NCBI GenBank assembly: GCA_900545025.1 | Contig: UQXH01000023.1 | Coordinates: 1 to 27,029 of the forward strand | Reading direction: 5' to 3' | DNA length: 27,029 bases | Origin: an uncultured Phascolarctobacterium sp. | GTDB lineage: Bacteria; Bacillota; Negativicutes; Acidaminococcales; Acidaminococcaceae | Shown: positions 16,140-22,859 of the stretch, in pieces | Numbering within the stretch: the stretch's first letter is position 1 | Layout: every line of letters begins with the position of its first letter | Notes under the pieces: model-generated | Seen by the model: the letters and a program-made list of their open reading frames with translations, nothing else | Told to the model about the DNA's origin: nothing | The model's database searches: none | Program-made: the position numbers and the translations under genes

Positions 16140-16430
16140 ATGAAAGAAGACAAAACTTTAACTTGCTGCGAATGCGGCGCTGAATTCGTGTTTACTGCTT
16201 CCGAACAAGAATTCTATGAAGAAAAAGGCTTCACCAATGAACCTCGCCGTTGCCCCGCTTGCCGTCAGGCTCGCAAACAACGTATGGGTGTTGCAACCGA
16301 ACGTCCGCAGCGTGAAATGTTCCCTGCAGTATGCGCTGAATGCGGTAAAGAAACCATGGTTCCGTTCCGTCCTTCCATGGATCGTCCGGTTTACTGCCGT
16401 GAGTGCTTTAATGCACGTAAAGAACAATAA
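16140..16430 (+). CDS. Small tandem zinc-ribbon protein
   Basis: This 96-residue protein contains two treble-clef or zinc-ribbon units. The first uses C9/C12 and C38/C41 around EFVFTASEQEFYEEKGF, typical of the zf-trcl type (PF13451 by recall). The second uses C65/C68 and C86/C89 around MVPFRPSMDRPVYC. Such proteins are common in anaerobic Firmicutes, but their role is not established; nucleic-acid or ribosome binding is often guessed. ATG 16140 has AGGAG at 16125-16129; upstream in-frame starts fall within the leader. Codon use is as optimised as in rpsB and tsf (CGT, CCG, GAA, AAA), which implies high expression. It has its own strong promoter and terminator. Confidence 0.85.
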   Translation: MKEDKTLTCCECGAEFVFTASEQEFYEEKGFTNEPRRCPACRQARKQRMGVATERPQREMFPAVCAECGKETMVPFRPSMDRPVYCRECFNARKEQ

Positions 16431-16448
16431 TAAAGCTTATGCTTATTA

Positions 16449-16480
16449 AAAAACACCGAATCATTTGATTCGGTGTTTTT
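16449..16480 (+). terminator. Bidirectional terminator between the zinc-ribbon and glycosylase genes
   Basis: AAAAACACCGAATCA (16449-16463) and TGATTCGGTGTTTTT (16466-16480) form a 15-bp perfect inverted repeat with A and T runs on the outer ends. It can serve both converging genes. Confidence 0.92.
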
Positions 16481-16494
16481 GTTTGTTATAATGT

Positions 16495-17121
16495 TTATTT
16501 TTTAGCTTTCGCGTCGGCGCTTTGCCATAGATACCAGACAGCAAGAGAACGCCAGGGACGCCAGTGTTCAGTTATTTTATTTATTTGGCCGCGTTTGGGG
16601 ATGTCATTCAGTTTAAGCAATGTCTGCAGTTCTTTTTTAAAGATAAAGTCTGCTGAAGGAGCGACGTCAGTGCGGCAAAGTGCCAAGAGTAGGAACATTT
16701 CTATAGTCCATTGGCCAAGACCGCGTATTTGCAGCAGTTGTTTGGAAATCTGTGTATCAGTCATTTCCTTAAATTTTTCAATCGTAATTTGCCCATTGAT
16801 GATGGATTGAGCAAAATTTTTCATATATTCGATTTTCTGCGGTGCTAAGCCTAAGGCTGCAAAAGCTTCTGTTTCAGCGTCTAATACTGCCTGCGGAGTA
16901 ATTGGCTTACCAAGCAGCTGAGCAAGTTTCTGCATTAAGGTCTGACTGACGTCAGGCGGTAATTGCTGAGCTACAATACCTGCCAACAGGATTTCAAAGT
17001 ATTCTTTTTCGCTTTTTGGCTGCAGTGTACAGGGAGAGAACTTCTCAATCAATGGAGCAAGCTCGGTGGCGTTTTCACGCAGATACTGGTCTCCGAGAGA
17101 CCAATCTGGGGTTTGGCACAT
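16495..17121 (-). CDS. DNA-3-methyladenine glycosylase, AlkA-type HhH-GPD family
   Basis: This base-excision repair enzyme removes alkylated purines. The 208-residue protein is the HhH-GPD fold without the extra N-terminal domain of E. coli AlkA. The helix-hairpin-helix is LLQIRGLGQWTIEM (129-142). The catalytic aspartate is Asp158 in APSADFIFKK, and WRPWRSLAVWYLW near the C-terminus is typical of the family. I chose ATG at 17121 because AGGAGG lies 6 nt upstream; a GTG at 17127 would overlap the ribosome binding site. It stands alone, convergent with the zinc-ribbon gene, and shares the terminator there. The substrate range is unknown. Confidence 0.88.
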   Translation of the reverse strand: MCQTPDWSLGDQYLRENATELAPLIEKFSPCTLQPKSEKEYFEILLAGIVAQQLPPDVSQTLMQKLAQLLGKPITPQAVLDAETEAFAALGLAPQKIEYMKNFAQSIINGQITIEKFKEMTDTQISKQLLQIRGLGQWTIEMFLLLALCRTDVAPSADFIFKKELQTLLKLNDIPKRGQINKITEHWRPWRSLAVWYLWQSADAKAKK

Positions 17122-17271
17122 AAGCACCCTCCTTTATATAATAAATAATATAGTATATTATAATACAGATTGATGATTTTTGACAATTACCAGGGATTGC
17201 TTTTGTGTATCAGGAGAAGCAAATACAGAAACGATAAAACGATAATTACAAAGAAAATTATAAAAAAGTAC

Positions 17272-17300
17272 TTGCTTTTCTTTTAGTTATCTGGTATTAT
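17272..17300 (+). promoter_or_regulatory. Promoter of the tRNA pair
   Basis: TTGCTT (17272-17277) and TATTAT (17295-17300) are 17 bp apart with a TGG extension, 25 nt before tRNA-Asp. Confidence 0.7.
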
Positions 17301-17325
17301 TTATATCTGTCAGGCAACTGATAAT

Positions 17326-17402
17326 GGCCCGGTGGTTCAGTTGGTTAGAATGCCGCCCTGTCACGGCGGAGGTCGTGGGTTCGAGTCCCATCCGGGTCGC
17401 CA
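17326..17402 (+). tRNA. tRNA-Asp (GTC)
   Basis: A complete 77-nt cloverleaf with encoded CCA. The acceptor GGCCCGG pairs with CCGGGTC, with one G-U pair. The anticodon stem CCGCC/GGCGG (17353-17369) holds loop CTGTCAC with anticodon GTC at 17360-17362. The T arm GTGGGTTCGAGTCCCAT is standard. Confidence 0.97.
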
Positions 17403-17406
17403 TTAT

Positions 17407-17482
17407 GCCTCGGTAGCTCAGTTGGTAGAGCAAAGGACTGAAAATCCTTGTGTCCACAGTTCGATTCTGTGCTGAGGCACCA
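17407..17482 (+). tRNA. tRNA-Phe (GAA)
   Basis: A complete 76-nt cloverleaf with encoded CCA, 4 nt after tRNA-Asp. The acceptor GCCTCGG pairs with CTGAGGC. The anticodon loop CTGAAAA has GAA at 17440-17442. The T arm is CACAGTTCGATTCTGTG. It is co-transcribed with tRNA-Asp. Confidence 0.97.
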
Positions 17483-17495
17483 TTGGAAAATATTG

Positions 17496-17523
17496 CACCT
17501 GCAGATTTGGCAGGTGTTTTTTT
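17496..17523 (+). terminator. Terminator of the tRNA pair
   Basis: The stem CACCTGC / GCAGGTG encloses loop AGATTTG and is followed by seven T. It lies 13 nt after tRNA-Phe. Confidence 0.9.
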
Positions 17524-17556
17524 ATATCTGCAGTAATTATGTAAAGGAGTTTACTC

Positions 17557-17766
17557 ATGTTTGAAAAATTCTCTCACGAAGTAACAAGCCCTTATTTATG
17601 GTTCTTCATCCTGCTCTTAGCCCTGCGTGCCGAATATTCCTGCCTGAAAAAAAAGGATTATGTTCACGCTGCGGCTTTCTTAGCTGTAATTGTCATTGCC
17701 GCTTATTTTGCCGCTTCTAAATACGGCCTATTGCCGCACGGTTTTGAAGAAAGCCTTTTCTCCTAA
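17557..17766 (+). CDS. Small membrane protein of unknown function
   Basis: A 69-residue protein that I do not recognise. It has two hydrophobic segments, about residues 12-26 (PYLWFFILLLALRA) and 36-55 (VHAAAFLAVIVIAAYFAASK), separated by a basic KKKD turn, so a two-helix hairpin in the membrane is likely. AAAGGAG at 17543-17549 lies 7 nt before the ATG, and a clear terminator follows, so it is probably a real gene. It lacks a visible promoter of its own and may be read from the tRNA promoter by readthrough. Confidence 0.7.
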   Translation: MFEKFSHEVTSPYLWFFILLLALRAEYSCLKKKDYVHAAAFLAVIVIAAYFAASKYGLLPHGFEESLFS

Positions 17767-17787
17767 ATAAAAATCTCAATAATTATC

Positions 17788-17825
17788 AAAGACTTAGCAC
17801 GAAGTAACTGCTGAGTCTTTTTTTA
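17788..17825 (+). terminator. Terminator after the small membrane protein
   Basis: AAAGACTTAGCA (17788-17799) pairs with TGCTGAGTCTTT (17809-17820; the inner pairs include one G-T) and runs into further T residues. Confidence 0.85.
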
Positions 17826-17866
17826 TTGCCCTATTTACTGATTTTCCCAATATACTGAACAATAGC

Positions 17867-17899
17867 AAAAAAGCACCCCGCTATAAGCAGAGTGCTTTT
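17867..17899 (-). terminator. Terminator of the rpsF-ssb-rpsR operon
   Basis: On the minus strand AAAAGCAC and GTGCTTTTTT pair around an inner CTGC/GCGG stem, followed by T residues. It lies 9 nt beyond the rpsR stop codon. Confidence 0.85.
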
Positions 17900-17908
17900 G
17901 GCTTTAAA

Positions 17909-18139
17909 TTATTCGCAAGTGAACGGAAGCAAAGCAACGTTACGAGCACGTTTGATTGCTACGGTCAGCTGGCGTTGATGTTTAGCGCAGGTGCCGGAAA
18001 TACGGCGCGGTAAAATCTTACCACGTTCGGTAATATAGCGGCGCAGTTTTGCTACATCCTTGTAATCGATTTCTTCTACTTTATCAACACAGAAGCTGCA
18101 AACTTTTCTTCTGGGTCTTCTGCCTCTTTCGCGTTTCAT
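17909..18139 (-). CDS. rpsR: 30S ribosomal protein S18
   Basis: A 76-residue small-subunit protein with the S18 core YKDVAKLRRYITERGKILPRRISGTCAKHQRQL. It carries Cys14, Cys17 (VCSFC), Cys51 and His54 (TCAKH), which looks like the zinc-binding (C+) form of S18. It is the last gene of rpsF-ssb-rpsR, 17 nt after ssb with a good ribosome binding site (GGGAGG). Confidence 0.97.
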   Translation of the reverse strand: MKRERGRRPRRKVCSFCVDKVEEIDYKDVAKLRRYITERGKILPRRISGTCAKHQRQLTVAIKRARNVALLPFTCE

Positions 18140-18156
18140 TACATAACCTCCCTTAA

Positions 18157-18576
18157 TTAGAATGGAATTTCTTCATCAAAGGGAACGGCTGAACCGAAGG
18201 ATTCCATATCGCTCTTATGAGCGCCGTTGTCTGCTGCGGCGCCATGTCCTGCAAAATCTCCCTTACGCTCAACGAATTCAAAGTTATTGGCAATAACCTC
18301 GGTTACCCAGCGTTTAGAGCCATCTTTTGCATCATAGCTGCGAATCTGCAGACGTCCTTCAATTAGTGCCCGCTGTCCTTTGGTGAGACTGTTCCCGCAT
18401 AATTCTGCCTGTTTACCCCAGACGATGACAGGGATAAAATCGGCTTCTCTTTGGCCTTCCTGATTGGAAAAAGGTCTGTCGACCGCCAGCGTGAATTGGC
18501 AAACAACTTTGCCGGTCTGAGTGTAGCGTACCTCAGGATCACGTACTAAACGGCCCATAAGTATAATCTTATTCAT
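18157..18576 (-). CDS. ssb: Single-stranded DNA-binding protein
   Basis: A 139-residue SSB made of an OB-fold domain (residues 1 to about 105; MNKIILMGRLVRDPEVRYTQ start) and a short flexible linker. It ends in the acidic tip DEEIPF, which recruits partners in replication and repair. The linker is short for the family. It lies between rpsF and rpsR, the conserved bacterial arrangement, only 3 nt after the rpsF stop, so it is probably translationally coupled. Confidence 0.97.
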   Translation of the reverse strand: MNKIILMGRLVRDPEVRYTQTGKVVCQFTLAVDRPFSNQEGQREADFIPVIVWGKQAELCGNSLTKGQRALIEGRLQIRSYDAKDGSKRWVTEVIANNFEFVERKGDFAGHGAAADNGAHKSDMESFGSAVPFDEEIPF

Positions 18577-18579
18577 GGA

Positions 18580-18864
18580 TTATTCACCTTTTCTGATAAT
18601 CATATGGCGCAGAACTTCATCGGTAATTTTCATAACACGATCAAGTTCTTTTACTGCAGCGGGTTCAGCGCTGAAGGTTACGAGAACGTACAGACCTTCG
18701 TTCAGGTCCTGAATCTCATAAGCAAGGCGTTTTTTGCCCCAGCGATCGGTTTTTTCTACATTACCACCGTTGGCAGTGATGAGGTTTTCAAATTTAGCAA
18801 CAACTGCTTCAAATGCTTCCTCTTCAACCGGTTTAACGATGTACATGACTTCGTATGCTTTCAC
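18580..18864 (-). CDS. rpsF: 30S ribosomal protein S6
   Basis: A 94-residue small-subunit protein that pairs with S18 on the ribosome. It begins KAYEVMYIVKPVEEEAFEAVV and keeps the VEKTDRWGKKRLAYEIQDLNEGLYVL core. I chose the GTG at 18864: an AGGAGGTGAT ribosome binding site lies just upstream, and S6 proteins begin at this point. A longer frame from 18933 would add 23 unrelated residues. The promoter is on the minus strand near 18942-18970. Confidence 0.95.
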   Translation of the reverse strand: MKAYEVMYIVKPVEEEAFEAVVAKFENLITANGGNVEKTDRWGKKRLAYEIQDLNEGLYVLVTFSAEPAAVKELDRVMKITDEVLRHMIIRKGE

Positions 18865-18941
18865 GAAATCACCTCCTCCTTTGGACTTTGGCCCCCTTAT
18901 GGGAGCAGGGGAAGTATATATTACTATATACAAGCTTTATA

Positions 18942-18970
18942 ATTATAGCATTAGTTTTACTGTAATGCAA
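18942..18970 (-). promoter_or_regulatory. Promoter of rpsF-ssb-rpsR
   Basis: On the minus strand TTGCAT (18970-18965) and TATAAT (18947-18942) are spaced by 17 bp. The leader of about 70 nt can form a CCCC/GGGG hairpin just before the ribosome binding site. S6:S18-binding leaders are known for this operon, but I do not see their CCG signature clearly. Confidence 0.6.
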
Positions 18971-19081
18971 GTATTTTATCATATAACAGACACTATTGCC
19001 TAAATTATTTTCTACTTTTTATCTTGATAGAAAATGCCAGACTAATCCAGCTTCGTATTGTATACCTCTCTATGCACTGTT

Positions 19082-19426
19082 TCAACGTACTGGTATATAA
19101 TTGATTTCAGCTTCCAAATCCGTAGCTTCCAGTTTCATAATAACTGGACGCAGTCCGTCATTACAACTGCATATAGCCGTTCCCGGTTTTCTAATCCAGT
19201 CTCCATAATAAAAAACATCTTTGCCTGCCCCATGGGCAAGAGCAAAAACATACTGATAAATAGCTTTCCATGCTTCATCACAAAATCCATCTGGTTTAGC
19301 ATAGTCAGCATAAAACACCTGCCCCTCCTTCAGCATAGGGCAGGCTGTTAGTCCTTCTGCTCCATATTCTTTGGCAAGATCCTCATTCAACATAGTTTTT
19401 AGTACGGTTATTCTAACTTTCTTCAT
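19082..19426 (-). CDS. TIGR04076 family protein
   Basis: A 114-residue protein of a small family widespread in anaerobes, with unknown role. The features I recognise are the N-terminal KKVRITVLKT with NEDLAKEYG, then CPMLKEGQVF, KPDGFCDEAWKAIYQYVFALAHG, and the C-terminal CSCNDGLRPVIMKLEAT. Several cysteines (residues 29, 49, and the pair in ICSC) are conserved in relatives as I recall them, which hints at metal or redox chemistry. It stands alone between rpsF and ilvC with its own upstream gap. No partner gene is evident. Confidence 0.8.
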   Translation of the reverse strand: MKKVRITVLKTMLNEDLAKEYGAEGLTACPMLKEGQVFYADYAKPDGFCDEAWKAIYQYVFALAHGAGKDVFYYGDWIRKPGTAICSCNDGLRPVIMKLEATDLEAEINYIPVR

Positions 19427-19477
19427 TAAATCGTCCCCCCTTATGATTTTGCTTCATACTTTTATGATATTACTATA

Positions 19478-19516
19478 AAAAATACTACCAGTAAATATCT
19501 TACTGGTAGTATTTTT
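19478..19516 (-). terminator. Terminator after ilvC
   Basis: A 17-bp perfect inverted repeat (AAAAATACTACCAGTAA, 19478-19494, and its complement at 19500-19516) with A and T runs on either side. It ends the ilvNBC transcript and lies before the TIGR04076 gene. Confidence 0.92.
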
Positions 19517-19528
19517 ACCTTTTAAATA

Positions 19529-20524
19529 TTATTTTTTCTTCATCCAGCTCATCATACCGCGCAGCTGTGCACCAACTTTCTCAATGGGATGCTCAGCAGC
19601 TTTACGGCGCAGGGCATTGAATTGAGGACGGTTAACCTGATTTTCCAGCAACCATTTCTTAGCAAAGGTACCGTCCTGGATTTCTGCCAGTACCTGTTTC
19701 ATTTCTGCCTTAGTAGCGTCGGTTATAATCCTGCTGCCAGTTACATAATCACCATATTCAGCAGTATCGGAAATAGAGTGACGCATCTTAGCCATGCCGC
19801 CTTCATACATCAAATCCACAATGAGTTTCATTTCATGCATACATTCAAAATATGCACTTTCCGGCTTGTAACCGGCTTCTACAAGTGTCTCATAACCTGC
19901 AGTAATAAGGGCTGTGATACCGCCGCAGAGTACTGCCTGTTCGCCGAAAAGATCGGTTTCGGTTTCTTCACGGAAAGTAGTATCCAGTACGCCGGCGCGG
20001 GTACCGCCGATGCCTTTCGCATAAGCGAGGGCAATTTCATAAGCTTTGCCGGTAGCATCCTGATGTACGGCAACAAGACAGGGTACGCCTGCGCCTTCGG
20101 TAAACACGCGTCTTACCAGATGGCCCGGTCCTTTAGGCGCAACCATGAAGACATCTACATCTGCCGGCGGCACGATTTGTCCGTAATGGATATTAAACCC
20201 ATGAGCAAAAGCCAAAGCGCTGCCGGATTTAAGGTTGGGAGCAACGTCTTTTTTATATACAGCAGCCTGTTTTTCATCAGGGATTAACATCATTACTACG
20301 TCAGCTGCCTTAACAGCATCAGCAGCAGTCATAACCTTTAAGCCATGACCTTCTGCCTTAGCCCAGGATTTAGAGCCTTCATAAAGGCCTACGACAACAT
20401 CGACGCCGCTTTCTTTTAAATTAAGTGCATGGGCGTGTCCTTGAGAACCGTAGCCGATAACCGCAACAGTCTTACCTGCCAATACATTTAAATCTGCGTC
20501 TGCTTCATAATATACTTTTACCAT
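19529..20524 (-). CDS. ilvC: Ketol-acid reductoisomerase
   Basis: The second common step of branched-chain amino acid synthesis, turning acetolactate or acetohydroxybutyrate into the dihydroxyacid. It is a short, class I enzyme of 331 aa. The cofactor motif GYGSQGHAHALNL starts at residue 24, and the loop after strand 2 reads LYEGSKSW. The metal-binding TDLFGEQAVLCGG block is near residue 190. The C-terminal knotted domain includes RIITDATKAEMK. GGAGTGAAG precedes the ATG. It lies 77 nt after ilvB, separated by an AT-only stretch with an inverted repeat, and is last in a T-box controlled operon. Confidence 0.97.
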   Translation of the reverse strand: MVKVYYEADADLNVLAGKTVAVIGYGSQGHAHALNLKESGVDVVVGLYEGSKSWAKAEGHGLKVMTAADAVKAADVVMMLIPDEKQAAVYKKDVAPNLKSGSALAFAHGFNIHYGQIVPPADVDVFMVAPKGPGHLVRRVFTEGAGVPCLVAVHQDATGKAYEIALAYAKGIGGTRAGVLDTTFREETETDLFGEQAVLCGGITALITAGYETLVEAGYKPESAYFECMHEMKLIVDLMYEGGMAKMRHSISDTAEYGDYVTGSRIITDATKAEMKQVLAEIQDGTFAKKWLLENQVNRPQFNALRRKAAEHPIEKVGAQLRGMMSWMKKK

Positions 20525-20601
20525 TTTGCTTCACTCCATTTTCTTTATTTTTTATCTATTTTATTTTTAATTTAAAATAAAATCCCTTATTTTATGACTG
20601 T

Positions 20602-22263
20602 CTATCTCTGTACTTTAACAAAATCATCTAATACTGCTCCAGGCGCTACCATCGGCTCTACCAGATCCTGCCGCATGATTACTGCTTCGATAACGCAGGG
20701 CCGCTGCTTTTGCAATGCTTCCTGCAATGCCTCTTTAAACTCCTGCCTGGACGTAACTCTCCTGCCGCTGGCGCCGCAGGAAGCGGCAAAACCGGGAAAA
20801 TCAAATTCCGTCAGCAGCGTAGAAGAATATCTGCCGTTATAGAAAAGCTGCTGCCACTGTCTTACCATACCCAGACAACTGTTATTGATGACGATACTGA
20901 TTAACGGCAAGCTTTCACGACAAGCAGTAAATAATTCCAACCCCGTCATTTTAAAGCCACCGTCGCCGCAGATATGGATAACTCGTTTATCTGGGCACGC
21001 AAGCGCTGCGCCCATAGCTGCCGGCATACCGAAACCCATGGTGCCGCAGCCGCCGGAAGTAAGATGCTGACGTGGTTTATTTATTTTTAAATACTGCGCT
21101 GCCCACATCTGATTCTGTCCTACGTCAGTAACAAATACAGCTTCTTTGGCAGCCAGCATTTCATTTAAACATTCCATAATCCAAGGAGCCGTAAGCTGCT
21201 CGCCTGCAAGAAGCTTCCTATCTTCTTGCGTATCCCACTCCCTAATCTGTTCAAACCATCCAGTATGCTGTTTTGACTCTACCAAAGGCAGAAGCTGCTG
21301 CAGCACTGTTTTAATATCACCTTCCAGAGGTATGCCTGTCGCTACATTCTTATCCAGCTCTGACGGATCTATATCAAGCTGGATGATAGTCTTCTTACCT
21401 ACATACCTGCTGCGGTCGCCGGTTACCCTGTCGCTGAACCTGCTGCCGGCAACTACAAGCACGTCAGCATTAGCGACAGCCATATTGGCGGCGATGTGTC
21501 CGTGCATACCCGTCATGCCAAACGCTTTTGCATCAGAAGCAGGAAATACGCCTAAGCCCATCAGGGTACTTACTACAGGCAAATCCGCTCTTGCTGCCAG
21601 TTCCAGCAGCTCTGCGGCAGCATCACTGTGCACTGCACCGCCGCCTACCAGTAATACAGGCTTTTGCGAAGCATTAAGTACTTTAGCAGCTTCAGCTACC
21701 TTATCCGCACAGGCAGCTTGTTTATCAGGCTGTACTTGTGCTTGTACCTCTACCCATTCCAACTCTTCAACCTGCAGATTACTGGGAATGTCTACCAGTA
21801 CAGGTCCCGGCCTGCCTTCACAGGCAATAGCGAAGGCTTTTCTCAGCGCAGGCACCAATTCTTCACTGCGCCTTACCATCAGATTATATTTTGTAATCGG
21901 CATAGTCACACCGACGATATCAATTTCCTGGAAAGAATCGCGCCCTAAATTGGCGACAGGAACCTGTCCAGTAATCGCAACCAACGGTACAGAATCAAGA
22001 TAAGCTGTTGCCAGTCCCGTAACTATATTGGTAGCTCCGGGCCCGGAAGTTGCGATACATACACCCGTCCTGCCGCTGGCTCTGGCATAACCGTCGGCAG
22101 CATGGACAGCTCCCTGCTCATGGACAGTAAGGATATTTCTTAACGGCGCATCGTACAAAGCATTATAGAGCGGTATAACCTGACCGCCCGGATAACCGAA
22201 GACGGTATCGACACCCTGCTCAAGCAGCACTTTGATAATGGCCTGCGCACCAGTCAATTTCAT
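20602..22263 (-). CDS. ilvB: Acetolactate synthase large (catalytic) subunit
   Basis: A ThDP- and FAD-dependent enzyme that condenses pyruvate with pyruvate or 2-oxobutyrate. The 553 residues show three domains: an N-terminal ThDP domain with the activating glutamate Glu49 (TVHEQGAVHAADGYAR), a central FAD domain (around ARADLPVVSTLMGLG), and a C-terminal ThDP domain with GDGGFKMTGLEL ending in VINNSCLGMVRQWQ. The GYPGGQVIPLYNAL start is typical of ALS. It is 12 nt after the small subunit gene. Length and motifs are normal for the biosynthetic enzyme, not the catabolic AlsS. Confidence 0.96.
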   Translation of the reverse strand: MKLTGAQAIIKVLLEQGVDTVFGYPGGQVIPLYNALYDAPLRNILTVHEQGAVHAADGYARASGRTGVCIATSGPGATNIVTGLATAYLDSVPLVAITGQVPVANLGRDSFQEIDIVGVTMPITKYNLMVRRSEELVPALRKAFAIACEGRPGPVLVDIPSNLQVEELEWVEVQAQVQPDKQAACADKVAEAAKVLNASQKPVLLVGGGAVHSDAAAELLELAARADLPVVSTLMGLGVFPASDAKAFGMTGMHGHIAANMAVANADVLVVAGSRFSDRVTGDRSRYVGKKTIIQLDIDPSELDKNVATGIPLEGDIKTVLQQLLPLVESKQHTGWFEQIREWDTQEDRKLLAGEQLTAPWIMECLNEMLAAKEAVFVTDVGQNQMWAAQYLKINKPRQHLTSGGCGTMGFGMPAAMGAALACPDKRVIHICGDGGFKMTGLELFTACRESLPLISIVINNSCLGMVRQWQQLFYNGRYSSTLLTEFDFPGFAASCGASGRRVTSRQEFKEALQEALQKQRPCVIEAVIMRQDLVEPMVAPGAVLDDFVKVQR

Positions 22264-22275
22264 TCATTAGCCCCC

Positions 22276-22500
22276 TTACGCCACCATATCTACAGATACA
22301 ACGGATACCTGCTTGGACAATAATTTTGCCACCTGAGCCGCAACAGTGCCTGTCAGCCAGATTTCCAGATGCAGCATTTCATTATCTGTATCCATGTGCA
22401 GAGAACGTACCTGCAGTCCCTGTTTGGACAATACGCGCAAAACACGAGGCAATAAGGTTTCTTCATTTCTTCCTGTAACGAGCACTTTTTCAAACATCAT
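22276..22500 (-). CDS. ilvN: Acetolactate synthase small (regulatory) subunit, short IlvM-like form
   Basis: The protein is 74 aa and consists of little more than one ACT domain (MMFEKVLVTGRNEETLLPRV, then LRVLSKQGLQVRSLHMDT). It lacks the C-terminal domain of long IlvN/IlvH proteins, so it resembles the short IlvM type. I chose the first of two adjacent ATGs (22500), 6 nt after AGGAGG (22512-22507). It is the first gene after the T-box leader. Short subunits of this kind can stabilise the catalytic subunit; whether it gives valine feedback inhibition is uncertain. Confidence 0.85.
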   Translation of the reverse strand: MMFEKVLVTGRNEETLLPRVLRVLSKQGLQVRSLHMDTDNEMLHLEIWLTGTVAAQVAKLLSKQVSVVSVDMVA

Positions 22501-22555
22501 TTTCATCCTCCTCATACTTTACTTTGATGGAAAAGCAGTGCTGCATTTCAGGTAT

Positions 22556-22811
22556 AAAAAAACGCCCCTGCTTCTGCAGGGGCGTATAGTATACGCGGTA
22601 CCACCCTAATTTGTAACTTCAGCACCAGTCCATCAACCGGCTCAGAAATAACGCATCTGCTGCGCATCAGTCTACTTGCAAAACTTTCGCTGACGAGTTC
22701 ATGGGTGATTTACTCAACAAGGCTCCGTACCGGTTTGCACCAGACACCGGCTCTCTGTAACTTCGCTTTTGTCTTTCTTCCCAATCATTACCTTTAGTTG
22801 AATTTGAAATT
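22556..22811 (-). promoter_or_regulatory. T-box leader of the ilvNBC operon (probable Ile specifier)
   Basis: On the minus strand the T-box sequence AGGGTGGTACCGCG (22607-22594) is followed by a strong terminator: CGCCCCTGC / GCAGGGGCG with loop AGAA, then seven T (22584-22556). Upstream is Stem I with AGAG and a GGTG-type loop. In Stem I the triplet ATC (22709-22707), followed by A and by CCCA that pairs with the 5' TGGG, is the best specifier candidate, which means tRNA-Ile. Uncharged tRNA would favour readthrough into ilvN. The T-box itself is certain; the specifier is inferred by hand. Confidence 0.93.
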
Positions 22812-22817
22812 AAGTGT

Positions 22818-22846
22818 ATTATGCAATATATTTTTTTATCTGTCAA
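22818..22846 (-). promoter_or_regulatory. Promoter of the ilv T-box transcript
   Basis: On the minus strand a perfect TTGACA (22846-22841) is followed after 17 bp by CATAAT (22823-22818). It lies immediately before the T-box leader and just after the end of the next upstream gene. Confidence 0.8.
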
Positions 22847-22859
22847 CAAAAATTGTAAA

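Noticed and set aside
17135..17170. dif-like AT palindrome (ATAATATAGTATATTATAAT) near the gene convergence
   Set aside because: The XerD half-site TTATGTNAA is not present, and the AT-rich stretch is more simply the upstream region of the glycosylase gene. Without a XerCD-type 28-mer match I do not call it.
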